Assembly (NCBI GenBank): GCA_028695895.1
Contig: JAQVIE010000109.1
Location: 1-5,377 of the forward strand
DNA: 5,377 nucleotides
Source: Methanospirillum sp.
GTDB taxonomy: Archaea; Halobacteriota; Methanomicrobia; Methanomicrobiales; Methanospirillaceae
Direction: 5' to 3'
This document shows, piece after piece, positions 4,908 through 5,377 of this stretch; position 1 is the first letter of the stretch, and each line of letters starts with the position of its first letter. The translations under genes were made by a program, and so were the position numbers. Below the pieces are notes generated by a model. The model was not told where the DNA came from. It did not search any database and saw only the letters and a list, made by a program, of their open reading frames with translations.

Positions 4908-5377
4908 ATGGATCTCAAGTATGTCCAGACCACATGCCCTTACTGCGGTACAGGGTGTTCTTTTAACCTTGTGGTAAAAGACGGAAAGGTAGTGGGGACT
5001 GCCCCTTATACCCGCTCTCCAGTGAATGAAGGCAAGGTATGCCCTAAGGGAACCTATGCCCATGAATTCATCAACAGCCCTGACCGTCTTACAAAGCCAC
5101 TGATAAAAAAAGATGGTAAATTTGTTGAAACTTCCTGGGAAGAAGCGATCAAACTGATTGTTGAAAGATTTAAATCCTTTAAACCAGATGAATGCACCGT
5201 TCTTTCTTCAGCCCGTGTCTCAAATGAAGAAAATTACGCCATGATGAAGTTCGCCCGTGGTGTTTTAAAGACACGTCATATTGACCATTGTGCACGTCTC
5301 TGCCACTCTTCCACCGTTGCAGGTCTTGCAAATATCTTTGGTTCAGGAGCGATGACCAACTCCATTCCTGACATCGC
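4908..5377 (+). CDS. fdhA: Formate dehydrogenase catalytic (alpha) subunit, N-terminal part
   Basis: FdhA is the molybdopterin (Mo or W) and iron-sulfur subunit that oxidises formate to CO2. In methanogens electrons pass to FdhB and F420, or to heterodisulfide reductase. Reading from ATG 4908, 156 full codons fit before the window ends; the family is about 680-700 residues, so roughly a quarter is present. The N-terminal 4Fe-4S motif is complete: C10-x2-C13-x3-C17-x27-C45 (CPYCGTGC ... VCPKG). NSPDRLTKPLI at 56-66 and SWEEAI at 76-81 are typical of the family. The active-site segment HCARLCHSSTVAGL has Cys at residue 132 (codon TGC at 5301), where selenocysteine sits in enzymes such as E. coli FdhF, so this is a Cys-type enzyme. 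GAGGA (4897-4901) lies six bases before the ATG and fixes the start. Truncation is due to the window edge; an fdhB gene is expected downstream. Confidence 0.95.
   Translation, partial: MDLKYVQTTCPYCGTGCSFNLVVKDGKVVGTAPYTRSPVNEGKVCPKGTYAHEFINSPDRLTKPLIKKDGKFVETSWEEAIKLIVERFKSFKPDECTVLSSARVSNEENYAMMKFARGVLKTRHIDHCARLCHSSTVAGLANIFGSGAMTNSIPDI

Noticed and set aside
4875..5063. 62-codon minus-strand reading frame over the fdhA start
   Set aside because: It is antisense to the conserved iron-sulfur motif of fdhA and has no motifs of its own.

Overview
The window looks like part of the genome of a hydrogenotrophic, formate-using methanogenic archaeon, most plausibly of the order Methanomicrobiales (Methanospirillum-like, inferred from gene content and the moderate GC). 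The diagnostic genes are ftr (formylmethanofuran:tetrahydromethanopterin formyltransferase, a core step of CO2-to-methane reduction), an FNT-family formate transporter (fdhC) and the start of a formate dehydrogenase catalytic subunit (fdhA). Translation signals are archaeal (GGTG and GAGG type Shine-Dalgarno sequences), T-tracts follow several genes, and two A/T-rich boxes resemble BRE-TATA promoters.

Layout. Bases 2-18 match the end of the Illumina TruSeq read-1 adapter, so the left edge is an untrimmed contig end. From there to 2994 four genes lie on the minus strand. They are a DUF262 (GmrSD-type) protein whose C-terminal part is cut off by the contig end (17-925), ftr (1068-1955), a zinc-ribbon/helix-turn-helix protein resembling the front of a transposase (2036-2581), and a small four-helix membrane protein of unknown role (2614-2994). 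A 258-base divergent intergenic region rich in inverted repeats follows. The plus strand then carries fdhC (3253-4125), a membrane-anchored OB-fold protein (4147-4683) and, after a palindrome plus T8 tract and a 224-base gap, fdhA (4908 to the right edge, partial). No stretch longer than 300 bases lacks a gene.

How the genes fit together. FdhC imports formate and FdhA oxidises it. The electrons feed methanogenesis, in which Ftr moves the formyl group from methanofuran to tetrahydromethanopterin. The uncharacterised OB-fold membrane protein sits between transporter and dehydrogenase, so a role in the formate module is a reasonable inference. The upstream regions of fdhC and fdhA share a spaced motif, AAAA-N3-TTTA-N4-TATCA (13 of 20 positions identical). 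This suggests similar promoters and perhaps common control. The fdhC leader also holds a strong stem-loop just upstream of its ribosome binding site.

The most interesting points are the adapter-created false stop codon, the shared fdhC/fdhA promoter motif, the fdhC leader hairpin, and the OB-fold protein in the formate locus. No RNA gene, CRISPR array or complete insertion sequence was found.
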